Below, piece by piece: positions 22,663 to 33,817 of a stretch of 64,000 bases of DNA. The stretch spans positions 54,361-118,360 of the forward strand of contig BDDD01001606.1 of NCBI GenBank assembly GCA_001972305.1, written 5' to 3'. The notes beneath the pieces were generated by a model. It was not told the DNA's origin. It saw only the letters and a program-made list of their open reading frames with translations, and did not search any database. A program made the translations under genes and the position numbers. Within the stretch, counting starts at the first letter, position 1. Each line of letters opens with the position of its first letter. Origin of the DNA: Cephalotus follicularis. Taxonomy: Eukaryota; Streptophyta; Magnoliopsida; Oxalidales; Cephalotaceae.

Positions 22663-22674
22663 GCTCTGATACCA
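22663..22674 (-). other. C3 primer-binding site (tRNA-Met type)
   Basis: The minus strand reads TGGTATCAGAGC two bases after the end of the 5' LTR (22677), and continues GG. Confidence 0.95.
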
Positions 22675-23215
22675 ATTGAAATAAACACTCTTGCAATAAA
22701 CAAGAGGGGGGGTGAATTGAATATTGATGTAAATATCGGGAATTTAAAAACTTTAAATGTAAAGAGAAAAGGGAAAGAAAAACTTCTCCGAATTTAGAGT
22801 GGTTCGGCTAACTCTTACGTACGTCCACTTTTCCCAAGGGAGCTCCTTGGGTTTCCACTATCTCGAATTGATTAAGGCAGTAATTCGTTACACCTTACAA
22901 TTTCGTGATTGACCTCAATCACAAGACCTTGACCTCAAGACCTTAGAGGATTCTCCTCTTTTACAAGTAATTTGTGAAAGTGTTTACAAGATAACCTCTC
23001 AAATAGGTTTGATATGGCTAATACAGATCACAATGTGAAACACTCAGAAAAACTAAAAAGATAAAGCTTAGAAGCCTTTTAGAACACTATAGAGCACTTT
23101 GAGCTTTTTGGCAATAGAATGCTTGAATATGATATCTCTCTTGATGTTGTGTAATTCTTGTTGAATTGATGTAGTTCAGTGTGTTCTTCTGAGGTTTGAG
23201 TCTTCCTTATATAGG

Positions 23216-23223
23216 CAGAAAAG
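23216..23223 (-). promoter_or_regulatory. TATA box of the C3 5' LTR
   Basis: TATATAAG on the minus strand (CCTATATAAGGAAG). The palindrome array begins about 85 bp upstream, so the array lies where promoter-proximal activator or silencer sites would be. The 3' LTR copy is at 17885-17892. Confidence 0.7.
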
Positions 23224-23306
23224 ATTTGTTGCCGTTGCATAATTCATGGAAGCTTTTGATTTTAAAATGTGTTAGTACAACTTTGAATTTTGTCTCTGCT
23301 GACATA

Positions 23307-23846
23307 AAGACGTCGATGTCTTTAGAAAGGCGTCGATGTCTTTGACTGTTACTAGCCGTTGAAAGTGCGCCAACTAGCCGTTCCATGTTTCCCGGGTCAA
23401 TCCATTTAAATAGACGTCGATGTCTTTTTAAAGGCATCGATGTCATTGCTGGGAATATCTCCAGGCATTTGAATCTTTGAGCATCACATCGAATTCTTCT
23501 ATAGGGGTCGATGTCTTTTCTGGGAATTCCAGATTGGTCTAGAAAGACATCGATGTCTTTGGTAAGGGGTCAATGTCTTTGCATGGACATCGATGTCTTC
23601 ATGAACAAGCATCGATATCATCACTCAAAATTGTCCTGTAACTTTGGCACCTCAAGACGTCGATGTCTTCTTGATAGGGATCGATGTCTTCTGTACGGAC
23701 GTCGATGTCTTTTCTTGTAGGAGTCGATGTCTTCACTAAAATTTGACCTGTAACGTCTGGCACTAAAGACGTCGATGTCTTCTTTAAAGGGATCGATGTC
23801 TTTTGTACGGACGTCGATGTCTTTTGCTTGAAGGTCGATGTCTTTG
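23307..23846. repeat. C3 palindrome array in the 5' LTR U3
   Basis: About 18 copies of the GACGTCGATGTC motif. Same order as in the 3' LTR, minus one unit of CTTTTGCTTGAAGGTCGATG type. Confidence 0.9.
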
Positions 23847-24685
23847 CCCTGCAGATGAGTTTTTGCCTTTTGTAAAACTTTGTAACATCTTGCATATAAA
23901 GTAAACTTGTTAAATGTAAATATGTTATCATCAAAACTAGGATTGAGACAAAATCGTCAACAAGTTCGAACTCATTGAGTCACCGCCGCTGTTCGCGGTC
24001 TTCCGGGGCGCTTCCCGGCGTGTCTCCACAAGAAATGGGTAGAGTAGTTTTTTTGGAGTCCAATGGTGTCTTGGTTGATCGCTGGCGTGCTCGCCGGATT
24101 CCGGGCAGTGGGTCCGGCGAAGGGCGGTGGCTGCTGCAAGCGTGTAGCGGCAAAGTGGTCGAGCCTCCAACGTTGGTATGGTCGCTTCCCTTTTGTTTTT
24201 ATGTTTTCCGCTGTGCTTACTTTTTATGTTTTTACGTGCATGATTGATTTCATAATTGTCTGATTGAACATTAAACGGAGATCCTTGGTGCATTTATTTT
24301 GGTAGTAAGATGTTAGTATGAACCTTGACTTGCTGTCTTGGTGTCTTTTAAAAAATTAAAATTATACACACTAGCATCCTAGGACCAAATCAACCGGGAA
24401 CCCTTGTCAGGTTTCCAACAAGGAGATCCTACCATAGATTGGCGAGATTTACAGTGCTTCTCCTTCCTTTCCCTGATACAATTTCTCTGTTTGCTCCTTG
24501 TCTTACGCTAGGCTCCTTTCTCCACTGGTTCTTTCTCTTTTGCTTCCTATCTCTATCATCGTTGGAGGTGAGGGGACATATATGATAGTGAAAAAGGAGG
24601 AGACAAGAAGTCTCCAAATAACACTACTTCCTTTGTCTCTTCTCTCTCTTTTTCCAACAGCAGTCGTCCCCACCATCACTCTTCT

Positions 24686-24694
24686 CTTTTTATA
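24686..24694 (-). promoter_or_regulatory. TATA box of the G1 5' LTR
   Basis: The minus strand reads TATAAAAAG about 285 bp from the LTR start. G2 has the same box at 54052 and 61272. Confidence 0.65.
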
Positions 24695-25041
24695 GTCTTT
24701 ATGGAATTCTCTAGAATTCCCTGGATGTTGGCTTCCAATTCTCCATATCGTGGCTGAGAGTTAGAGGAATTTGGGTCAGCTTCCCAACTTCTCATTTCTC
24801 TTCTAAAACCATTGCAAGCCCAAGTCCAATAACAATTAGTCCAAATCCATGCAATTCCATTCAAGGCCCAAAAGCCATAAATTCAATTCCAGTCCGATAT
24901 TAATACATTTTTTGCCCGAAGTACTGTTCTTTAAAATATTCATATATATTTTTATTTACAAAATTTTTGGGTATTACATCACTGCACAACCGTGTACTAG
25001 CGGTATAAATTTAAAACATTCAAAATTCGTGAACAAGTTTT

Positions 25042-25059
25042 TGGCGCTGTTGCTAGGGA
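25042..25059 (+). other. A1 primer-binding site (tRNA-Asp type)
   Basis: TGGCGCTGTTGCTAGGGA after the LTR end at 25035. It is close to the Athila consensus TGGCGCCGTTGCCGGGGA, with C-to-T style changes. This is the main reason for calling A1 Athila-like. Confidence 0.85.
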
Positions 25060-25313
25060 AATAAGTTTTAGATTAATTTTAATTTATTTAACTGATTCGT
25101 AGTATTTAGTTTAGATTTAATTCAAAAAAAACAACCGGGTTGCTTTAATTTGTGTGTTCTGCTTTAATTTGTGTTTTCTGCTTCAATTTGTTAGTTGAGT
25201 TGATATTTTCTGTTTTAGTATCTGTTTTGTGTTGGTTTAATTTTTTTGTTAGTACGCTCGTTAGTTAGTACCTTCTTTGCGCTAGATTTTTTGTTTTTGT
25301 TTTGCGTTAATGT
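25060..25313. other. A1 leader
   Basis: T-rich untranslated stretch between primer site and gag. Nothing else recognised. Confidence 0.6.
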
Positions 25314-26545
25314 ATGACTAAGTGGGTTCGTGATCCAAATCATCGTTTGGAAAGAATCAATCATCAACAAGCAATAATGGTCGACGAACGCCCAATTCAA
25401 ACTTTACACGATAGATTCTATCCTGCGAGGACAGCGCAACCATCCTGTAATCTGGTTCCTGCTCCTCAAGGGAACAATTTCAAATTAAAATCCCAATTTA
25501 TTAGCATGCTTCCTCACTTCCATGGTTTACCCAATGAGGATGCATATATCTTCCTTCCCGAGTTCGAGGAGGTGTGCGCCCTCATGAAACTTCAGCAACT
25601 CTCGGATGATGCAATCAAATTGCGATTTATAAATTTTTCTTTGAAAGATGGAGCTAAGAAGTAGCTTTATAGTCTCCCCAATGGTTCCATCTCCACATGG
25701 GACCATTTCACTATTTCGTTCCTCAAGAAATTCTTTTCACTTCACAAAACCAATAAACTTAGGAACGATATTCTCCAGTTTCGCTAGTGACCCAATGAAT
25801 CATTCTCTCGATGTATGGAATGATTTAAAAACCTTCTTTTAGAGTGTCCTCATCACGGTCTGAACACGTGGCATTTATGCCAAATCATCTATGAAGGCAT
25901 TGAGTATCAGACCAAGCAATTGGTCGAGTTGATGTGTCCCAATGGGTTCACCTCGTACACCGATGAAAACGAGGCTTGGAATTTCCTTTTAGATTTGAGA
26001 GAACAAACTAGGGAGTGGGAGTCCACTAAAGTTTCGGAGAAAGCTTTGCCGAATAAAGGGTACGTTATAGAAGGGACAGTTGCTAAGGAGGCACAGTTAG
26101 ATAGCCTTAACACTAGATTGGAGTCGATGGTTAGAGGTCCCGCGTAAGTAAATCACATCAATCAAAGTTCCCCTATGTGTTCTTGGTGCCAGTCACCGAA
26201 TCATGTTGTTGAAGAATACCAAAATTACATTGAAAATCATTATCCTCCTGAGAACGTATCCGCAATGAATCAATACAATCTGTATAGTAACACTTACAAT
26301 CCGGGTTGGAAAAATCATCAAAACTTCTCATGGAGTCAAGGGCATAACCAAATAGGACAATTGAATTTTTTTGGTCAAACATCAAATTTTTCTGCTCAAC
26401 CGTCAAATCTTTTTGGGCAATCTTCTAGCTTCTCTGGCGAGTCTACACTACAGCAAACTTATCAAAGGTTCCCACAAACTTCAAATGATGCCCGACCATC
26501 CTTCCCACCACAAAATCAATTTCAAAATTAACAATCACCTGGATT
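25314..26545 (+). pseudogene. A1 gag (Athila type), five in-frame stops
   Basis: A single plus-strand frame from MTKWVRDPNHRLER to the C1 insertion, with the Gag blocks FHGLPNEDAYIFLPEFEEVC, LRFINFSLKD, GSISTWDHFTISFLKKFF and YEGIEYQTKQLVELMC. Stops occur at 25662-25664 (Trp TGG to TAG in KWLYSLP), around 25791 (two in a row), near 25824 and at 26145, but the frame is never shifted. The zinc knuckle reads CSWCQSPNHVVEEYQ, its last Cys replaced by Tyr. A Gln/Asn/Ser-rich tail follows. The gene continues after C1 at 44219. Dead, but by point mutation only. Confidence 0.9.
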
Positions 26546-27947
26546 GTTGATGTTAGAGATGAAGTGCTACGAGCCAGTGTCGAGCTTGTATTTACTTTAT
26601 CTTGTATAAATGATTTATAAATTCAATAAAGATGTTTATGTTTTATCAATGGCTATGAGTTCGTTTCATTAATACATGTTTTATTAATTGTAAATGAATG
26701 TCCTGGAATAAAGTTATAGAACCAAGTTCATGATGAGATCATAATGTGAGAGTTGGAATCTCGGTATACTTTATTTCGAATCTTCCTGGTCATAGGATTG
26801 ACACTCAGGGCATGATCAATACAGATAGACCAGCACGTACTGTCAGATCGGTAAGCAGAGGGTGACTGATCTCACACTCACTCGCATGGATGATGCTATG
26901 ACAACTACATGGGTGCTCATTTAGTGAGTTCACTAAAGATGACCGTTGATAGAATATCTGTATGGAGTTTTACTTACATGTCAGACAGAATTCTAGTTTT
27001 ACAGCAGTGCATGTGGTCCTTGGACATGAGCTGTCACTGGATGTCTTGTGCATAGGGTTCTGTGTTTTTATGATGCTTAAATACATATTCTATGAAGTGT
27101 ATACATGCATTAGTTGGACATAGTACACTTATGCATGGAGGCATGTGAACTGGCAAAAATGAATCCATTGCTTCTAGTAAAAGAAGATTATGCTCAGGAT
27201 GATTTTTGTTAGCGATTAAACATCTGGCCAGGCTAGCCACAATATCAAGAGTGTGATATCATTGGTTGAATATTATAGGGGCACCTCTAATATTTTTAAG
27301 GCTAATGAAAGACAGTCACGAGGTTAAAGATTAAATTATTGGGGTTTGACATAATCCGTACCCTAGATTTAATTAGAGCATTGTCAATGGAGGGACTATA
27401 CATGCATGTACCTATAAATAGTAGTTCGCAAGTGATTCATATTATCTGGGGGTCGTTATGCATTGCTAGATGTCGATGTCGATCAGTAGGACGCCCGAGA
27501 TTAAATTGATAAATTAATTTTGGAAGAAAAAGAATTAAAAGAGTTTTAATTCGATATATTCAAGAGAATATTTTTTATGTGATAATAAATATTTAATTGA
27601 ATAATTGTAAGCGTCACAATATTAATCCTACGGCCAGCGTAATAGTGAACCCATAGGGTCACACACAATACGGGCAGATATTTCTAGCACGTGATAAGAG
27701 AAAAATAATTGGGATGTTATTTCCTAATTATATTTAATGAGATTAAATATATAAATATATAAATATATTTAATGAGATTAAATATATAATTATAATTAAT
27801 GAGATTAATTATCCTTAATGAAGATTAAGGAAAGTAGAAATCAAAAAGGAGAGAAAGACTATCTAAGGAAGAATCCTGAATGCATTAGGAAACCCTAAGC
27901 ATGATAGGATAAGAGTTTGTATTCTAATATGATTGTCTAGCAACAAG

Positions 27948-27956
27948 TATATATAG
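27948..27956 (+). promoter_or_regulatory. TATA box of the C1 5' LTR
   Basis: TATATATAG about 1.4 kb into the LTR, followed 30-80 bp later by a TTGTTCTCTCTCTTGG pyrimidine patch. The 3' LTR copy is at 43718-43726. Confidence 0.7.
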
Positions 27957-29798
27957 AACACACCCCCCTTCCTATTAAGAGTTGTTGTTGTTGGATGTAT
28001 TTGTTCTCTCTCTTGGTGTCTTCTCTCCTCTTTCTCATATATAATCAAGAATTGATGTTTTGAGAAACCTGGTGTTAGAAATTGAAGTTTGGTATGGATA
28101 CCTTGGAGGCTTTCTATACTTGGAAGCTAGAACCGTTTAATCCGTTCAACAAGTAGTTGTGCTTTTGGAAGCAAGAAAACTCATTGGAAGAAGGAAGGAG
28201 CCGCTCCAATCATGTGAGTAATTACGCCTGCTCTTCCCTATTTTTTTATATCTAACTATATATGTATGCTCAAAAGATCCTGGAAATGAACCATATGCCT
28301 TGATATTCATGAGATGATCTGTCACACCCCGTTTTTCGATACATTCATTAGACAGGCATATATGGTGATATCAGTATTAAACATACATTCCAGCATTTCA
28401 TTTAACAGAAATAACAATATGCGGAAACAGTCAATAAGCCGGAATATAAAATTTCAAGCCATCCGCACGCATCCCATACTACGTGCGGTACAATTCAACA
28501 TTATCCTTAACATAAGGAAAACAACATAACGAGGTATGATTCGTTCATTACATTACAATACACCAAAAGAAAAACAACAACCTTAAAACGACAAAAGTAG
28601 AAGCTCTCCAAGCTTCAGCCGCAACTCCCAGTCTTCGCTTAATCTGAAACTGTTGGGGGGTTAGCCGTTGTCCTCACTTGGCTAAGTTGGAAGATAAAGT
28701 ATGCTGAGGAATATATGAATACAATATGTATGACAGTTTATATAAAAATAACATTTCAGTGGCCGAAATATATAATTAATCATGCCAAGTGGCCATAAAC
28801 AATCCATATGCAAAGATACCGCACAAGGGTACAATCAATTCAGTCCAGTGGTTTGGGTGTTGCATATCGCTAACTCCTAGCACCAATTGCTCACCACCTA
28901 ATCCATCACCCTTCATTGAGGCTGATAGATCAGGTACGTTGACTACCTGCGTTGGCGGGTAGTTTAACAGTAGGTTCTGCAATTGCAGACAGTGTGGGTG
29001 ATACTCTGGCCAACTCCTGGCACACAGGACCACCATCCGTAGCGAGTGATATCCTCCATCACTAAACTACGGCAGTAACATAGACAAACAATTCAATCAG
29101 TACAATCAATAATAATATTACATCTATAATCAATATGCAATATCAAGGTGTTTTCTTTAGAAACATATAACATTTCAGTAATCGTACATCTCATGTGAGG
29201 AAACGATATCAGTACAGTAGTGGTTTCCAATTTGGAAACAAACAGTAATTGCCTCTCATGTAGGAGGAAGATCAGTAGTTTCTTTAACAAGAAACGTTTC
29301 TTTGAAAGTGATAGTAAATATCATAATCGTGCATATAGCACACAATTGATTCAATAATTAGAATCTGAAACAGTAGGTGAAAACAGTATTTCACAAATCA
29401 ATAGTTGATAAATCAGTAGTGGATAATTCGGTATTCCTTTGAAATGATAGTGAATTATCACAATTTTGGGTTCAAGTCCCATAAATGGCTTTAATTTGAA
29501 AGCTATCAGTAGAAGTGGTGTTAATAGCACCAAACAGTAGGTATATACTACATAAGTAGTGTATACAATAACATCAAACTAAAACAGTAGTTTTCATAAA
29601 TCATAGCATTCACTTGAAATGGTGTTTAAACCATAAATTGTGCATATGACACATAATCCGTTCAATCAGTGAAATATCAGTGGTAATGATGTTATCTAAC
29701 ACCATACAGTATGTATTATATGATGGTATCATATACAATCCAGTAGCAATGCAAATCAGAAGCAATTTCATTGATGTTATGCAATTTTCTGCCCAGAA

Positions 29799-29870
29799 CA
29801 GTCGGCTGCCCTCAAGAACCAGCCGGCTGTTGGGTTGAGTAGTCGACTGCTTTGGGTGGCAGTCGACTGG
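29799..29870. repeat. S3 palindrome array B (CAGTCGACTG type)
   Basis: Four copies: CAGTCGGCTGCC, CAGCCGGCTG, AGTCGACTGC, CAGTCGACTGG. Flanking CCAGAACAGTCGGCTG is shared with S4 (49230). Confidence 0.85.
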
Positions 29871-30894
29871 TTTTGCCCAGAAATGCAGGCAGAACAGTTT
29901 TGTGTAATGCAATTCCAATGCCAAATCAGTCCAATGAAATGAGAAAATTAACATACATATAATGCATGATCATATCTTCCAAAACATAACACTACCCCTA
30001 CCTCAATTTGCTATCCCAAGATCAATTGAGTGATCTTTCTCTTTAAAGCTTCCAAGTCCTTTTCTCAAGCTTTCACCAATCAATTCTTTAATCCAGCAAG
30101 TTACAATCTAATCACGCATGTTATGGATACATGCATCAGTTACAGAATGTTCAACATCCTTATGACACTCCAATCAATAGAAGATTTAGTCATTAGTTCC
30201 ATAAGCTTCCTACCATCCCCTTTTTCCTCATCTTAAGCAATGTGTTTAACTACATCAATTCAGTGTTCTTAAAATGAGAACAGGAGATGTGTGTGTAATC
30301 AGTAGCTCATGGTGACAACTAACAATAACAATTAGAGATTAACCATCCCACTTATGAACCATAGCATCAATTCATTTAATCCCATTCAATTCTAGAATTT
30401 GTTAACTTAACCATATTAACAGAGGATTAAACCTTCATCTAGATATATTACTGACAAATTACAGCAACAATCAGAAGTTCGAATCTGCACTTACCAGAAG
30501 TGTTCAAAGCTTCATTTTTCCTCCTTTGAGCTTCAAACTCCAAACCCTCCAATGCAAGCTCTCAATCAATTCCTCCAGCAATTCCTTCTTTTCACAGTGT
30601 TTTCTAACTCCTCTTCAGCTCCTGGACAGCTGATATAAAGGCCTTAGAAGTCTGAAATTGCCAGGCTCCATCACTCAATTCTCTTCATCTCCTCCTCTCT
30701 CTCCCACATGCATATGTTTCTCTTACTTTTCTTTCTTGATTTTTGCAAGTGCAGGGTCTGCAATCTTTGCAGAGGTGCAAAGGACATGCAAGGCATCATA
30801 TTGCATGTTATGGCAGCTTAGGACACGTAACCCCCATGCATGCCATGCTCAAGTTCAGTTGACACCTGCACAGACACCTGTTCTGTCGAATTTC

Positions 30895-30978
30895 CAGTCG
30901 ACTGGAACCATTGGGCAGTCGACTGCCCACAGCACGATTCAGACAGTCGACTGTTCCTCTGTGACAGTCGGCTGTCAA
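30895..30978. repeat. S3 palindrome array A (CAGTCGACTG type)
   Basis: Four copies: CAGTCGACTGG, CAGTCGACTGCC, CAGTCGACTGTT, CAGTCGGCTGTC, with 15-20 bp between them. Confidence 0.85.
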
Positions 30979-31223
30979 GGCTGTTTTTAGGTTTCTTAAG
31001 TTCGGTTTTCACCAATTGCCTCTCCATCCATCCCAAGCAATTACCAATTACAAAATGATGATAATTGGGCAGATAATTCAATTAAAATGTATATTTATTT
31101 TAAACATGGAAATCGATATACATTAATTGAATTTGCGGTCATTACATGATCACACAATATATGTTTTAGGGTTTTATGCATCTAGATATTTTATTGCTTA
31201 ATTGCCATAAGGTTCCAACAAAT

Positions 31224-31235
31224 TGGTATCAGAGC
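31224..31235 (+). other. C1 primer-binding site (tRNA-Met type)
   Basis: TGGTATCAGAGC three bases after the LTR end at 31220. Confidence 0.95.
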
Positions 31236-31350
31236 CGGATTTGATGCATATATATAGTTAGAAACATATTTGTTGAAGATATGCTTGAATTGTTTGGGTT
31301 TAATCCGTGAGACGGAAGCATGGGATGCAATTTGTGGTTTGGATTTTTCT

Positions 31351-31670
31351 AAAGCGTTGATGCGTTTGTGAAAAGCGTCGACGCCTACGCGCTATACCAC
31401 TTTCAGGAATCGCACGAAGACGCACAAAGCGTCGACGCCTTTGAGAAAAGCGTCGACACTTAGGCGCTAAAGCGCCGACGCTTTTGAGAAAAGCGTCGAC
31501 GCTTATGCGTTAAAACTGCGTCTTCACTCGAGCCAAACGTCGACGCATACGCGTAAAACTATCGACTCTTTTGAGAAAAGCGTCGACGCTTATGCGCACG
31601 AAGGAACGCAAGTGTCGATGCTTAATGCATGGACGTTAACACTTTGTATAAAAGCGTCGATGGTTTGGCG
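31351..31670. repeat. C1 leader palindrome array (GCGTCGACGC type)
   Basis: About eleven copies of AAAGCGTCGACGCTTT-like palindromes (for example at 31371, 31425 and 31450) between primer site and gag, about 130 bp after the LTR end. It is transcribed leader, not U3. The motif flavour equals that of the C2 LTRs. Confidence 0.9.
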
Positions 31671-32893
31671 TTAATTTACATGAAAAAGAGTTTTTCCAAA
31701 TGACCCATCAATTGTCTATAATTTTAGAATTATATCTATCAAGTTTAATTGTTGATTCAATGAGATTGAATAGGCATGATGGTATGGCTATGGACTCGAC
31801 CTAGTTTGTCTTATTTTATTCAAGTGTTGAATGTATGGTTTTTATTTTTCATATTTTTTCAGGTAGTAATATTTTGAGACTTGCATGTCTCTCCTCTCTC
31901 TCTCTCTCTCTCTCTTAATTTGTATCTATAATTCTTCTTCACCCCCTTGTAACTCCCCTTGATTTATTTCAAGGTTACTGTAGTTTATAGTTGGTTTATG
32001 TAATTAAAGAGAGAGCGTCGCAGCGGAAGCAAGCTGGAGGAGAACGAAGATATTACAAGACCCATGCATGTATGGGAGTGAATGTATGATTGCAATAATA
32101 TACCTAGGAATGAGACCGACAGCTTGTTTGAGAGTCAAAACAAGTTGCAGTAGTAAAAGTCCATAACCTGCCATTAGATTATAGTATGTATGTGATGCAT
32201 GTCTAAATTTTGCTCTTGAGGTTCCAACGACCTCCCCCTTAGAGGTTCCAACGGCCTCTCCATATTATGCCATGTACCTGTAATTTGATTAATAAAGGTT
32301 TGGCTAATAATAATAATAATAATGAGATTTATATTATTATTCCTCAATTATACCATGATATCAAGTTAAAGCGAAACGGGCACAAGAGAGTATTCGGTCG
32401 TTGCCTTCTGCCATTACAACTTATATAGATGCTTTTGGAATATTGTAAGTGTTTTGGCCACCATCAAGATTCACATTCATTGATTCATTGTGTGTTTGAT
32501 GGTAGGTTAAACTTGACAAGAATGCATATGGCATTTTGGCCCCCGTCAAGGTCATATGTAGACTACAGGCAAAAGCGATGATCGGGAATCATGCCATTGT
32601 ATGGTTGGCAAGAGTTTGCCTAACTACAAGATTTAGTATAGAGTTTTGGCCCCCGTCAAGGTTATATTGAATATGTTATAGGACACTGATCCCCAATCGG
32701 AAATAAGATCCATGAGATTTGGATTGTTATTTCTCGTCTCCCATAACATTTGAGGGTTATGGGATTCGTGTAAAACAGTGGGAGCCTGAGAGGAAAAACA
32801 CCTAAAATATTAAAGACCAAATCTTTATGGTTAAAAACATTTAGATTTAATTTATCTGAATATTGTCTTTATTTTATATCTGCAGAAATTGCA
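31671..32893. other. C1 untranslated leader
   Basis: About 1.2 kb without a gene before gag. It holds a (TC)n tract at about 31889-31914, a (TAA)n tract at about 32307-32327, and three spaced copies of TTTTGGCCCCCGTCAAGGT-like sequence (near 32452, 32534 and 32644; the first is diverged). Long leaders before gag are common in Tork/Angela elements. Confidence 0.7.
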
Positions 32894-33763
32894 ATGACAA
32901 ACCCCCTCACTTTAATTCTTGAGAAGAATCAATTAACAAGTCCAAATTATATGGACTGGCTCCGAAATGTCAAAATAGTTTTGAATTATGAGGACATAAA
33001 TTATGTCTTAGAGGTCCTTATGCCAGCACTGCCTACTGAAGATGCCTCAACAGAAGATCATGCCATTTATAAGAAATGGATGGCTGATGAAAAGAAAGTA
33101 AGAATCTACCTAATGACATCGATGAGCAATGCCCTAGAAGTCTAGCATGAATCGATGCGAGACTCTAGGGAAATTCTCCTACATCTCCGCGAGCTATACG
33201 GAGAGACTAGTAGGAATGCTCGGTTCCAGCTCACTCTGAGTTGTATGGCACTAAAATGGCTGAAGGATCTTCTGTTAATGATCATGTGCTGAAGATGATC
33301 AATGCGATTGAACGTCTTGCTGCTCTTGGCATCATTCAGGATGCTGAATTAAGCACAGATCTGATCCTTCATTCGCTTCCACCTTCCTTCTCTGGTTTCA
33401 TCACCAATTTTAACATGAATAGATATCATCTATTCTACCTAATCTTGTAAACATGTTGAGGGAAGCCGAAGTGAACATGAATAAGGGCAACGCTCCAGTC
33501 ATGATGGTAGGGCAGTCCCATAGGCCCAAGAGGAAGGGCAAGTCCAACCTTGAGAGGGAAAGACTAAAAATTGGACGATACCACCACGACCGGCATCTTT
33601 CAAACCAGCGAAAGCCAGACCACATAATCAAAAAAATGAGCAAACTATTGATGCGCCGGACACTGTCGCAAAAGTTGCACTTACTGAGGAGTCTGCCTCA
33701 GAAGCTCCTTCTAAGGGACCGTGCTTCCACTGTGGGAAGCCATGACATTGGAAAAGGAACTGT
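32894..33763 (+). pseudogene. C1 gag, broken
   Basis: Begins MTNPLTLILEKNQLTSPNYM, the usual N-terminus of Tork-type Gag, with W-KWM...KVRIYLMTSM. A stop follows at 33143-33145, then a frameshift near 33240; the frame goes on through LHSLPPSFSGFITNFNMN and later NMNKGNAPVMMV. The zinc knuckle at 33722-33763 is CFHCGKP*HWKRNC: all ligands are present but a TGA stop (33743-33745) sits where Gly is expected. Gag would bind and package element RNA. Not functional. Confidence 0.9.
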
Positions 33764-33817
33764 GTGACATTTCTTAGATCAATTGGCAAATGTATGCCCT
33801 ATTTGTCTTATATATAG

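Larger units (their letters stand above)
17356..23962 (-). mobile_element. C3: Sirevirus-like Ty1/copia element, minus strand, internally deleted
   Basis: 6607 bp between AGTTC duplications (17351-17355 and 23963-23967), with two LTRs (17356-18662 and 22677-23962), primer site 22663-22674 and a purine tract beside the 3' LTR. Order on the minus strand: 5' LTR, gag, a junction, the end of reverse transcriptase and RNase H, a motif array, ORF3, 3' LTR. Protease, integrase and most of reverse transcriptase are deleted at about 21797. The purine-tract context CATCATCAAAAAGGGGGAGA next to the LTR is, to my knowledge, a hallmark of Sireviruses. C2a and C2b are a sister family. Confidence 0.9.
22677..23962 (-). 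repeat. C3 5' LTR
   Basis: 1286 bp, minus strand TGTTGACGATTTTG...TTTATTTCA. U3 occupies the high-coordinate half and carries the palindrome array. The TATA box is at 23216-23223. Together with the 3' LTR and TSD AGTTC it defines the element. Confidence 0.95.
12731..24420 (+). mobile_element. S5: Ty1/copia-type solo LTR, split by S2 and C3
   Basis: The LTR starts TGTTAGATTAGGG at 12731 and ends GGTTTCCAACA at 24420, flanked by AGGAG (12726-12730 and 24421-24425). Its pieces are 12731-13257, 15843-17355 and 23968-24420, about 2.49 kb joined. The ends are the short inverted TGTTRGA/TYCAACA usual for copia. No primer site or coding sequence adjoins it, so it is a solo LTR. The middle piece has a (GA)n tract and a GC-rich block with GAGTCAACTC palindromes that recurs in L6. 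Orientation is inferred from the C1 LTR, which starts alike. Confidence 0.8.
3797..24978 (-). mobile_element. G1: chromovirus-type Ty3/gypsy element, minus strand, heavily loaded
   Basis: G1 lies in the A1 5' LTR. From high to low coordinates it has a 5' LTR (24978 to 7843, interrupted by S1 and S5), primer site, gag, protease, part of reverse transcriptase, and then directly a truncated 3' LTR. A deletion fused reverse transcriptase to the LTR at about 4991 and removed RNase H, integrase and the start of U3. G2 (53714 onward) is a plus-strand member of the same family: LTR ends, Gag and Pol match throughout. The terminal TG of the 3' LTR is mutated (TTTAACACCCC at 3797). Confidence 0.85.
7843..24978 (-). 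repeat. G1 5' LTR in three pieces
   Basis: On the minus strand the LTR begins TGTAATACCC at 24978. It runs to 24421, resumes at 12730 after S5, runs to 11842, resumes at 9174 after S1 and ends GGGGCGTTACA at 7843. The joined length is about 2.77 kb, against 2720 bp for the G2 5' LTR. The join across S5 restores GGTAGGAGATCCTACC, matching G2 (GGTAGGATCTCCTACC at 54265). The middle piece (11847-12730) is the GC-rich zone with many variants of GCGTCCTCGG. The frames there are not genes. Confidence 0.85.
2848..25035 (+). repeat. A1 5' LTR, split by G1
   Basis: The LTR runs from about 2848 (TGTTATTCATG) to 3796, is cut by G1 and its cargo, and resumes at 24984-25035, ending GTGAACA directly before the primer site. 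The joined length is about 1.0 kb, close to the 1094 bp of S0. The two halves meet exactly where S0 reads CCCGTTACTGCA. The 5-bp duplication around G1 is TTACT (3792-3796) and TCACT (24979-24983), one mismatch. The start at 2848 is a best guess because this part differs from S0. Confidence 0.7.
28320..31146 (-). mobile_element. S3: gypsy-type solo LTR, minus strand
   Basis: 2827 bp between TGATC duplications (28315-28319 and 31147-31151). On the minus strand it reads TGTAATGACCGC...AACGGGGTGTGACA. The end and the block GGCTAACCCCCCAACAG (28650 region) match S1. No coding region or second LTR is visible, so it is a solo LTR. Palindrome arrays lie 168-251 and 1276-1347 bp from its start. The rest is AT-rich LTR sequence without a gene. 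Confidence 0.9.
26551..31220 (+). repeat. C1 5' LTR, split by S3
   Basis: Runs TGTTAGAGATGAAG (26551) to 28319 and 31152 to GGTTCCAACA (31220), about 1838 bp joined, against 1829 bp for the 3' LTR. The S3 insertion point reads GAGATGATCACACAA in the intact 3' LTR (44080-44096). Confidence 0.95.

Noticed and set aside
31224..31235. tRNA gene pieces at primer sites
   Set aside because: Only 12-18 bases matching tRNA 3' ends, next to LTRs. These are primer-binding sites. No cloverleaf elsewhere was noticed.
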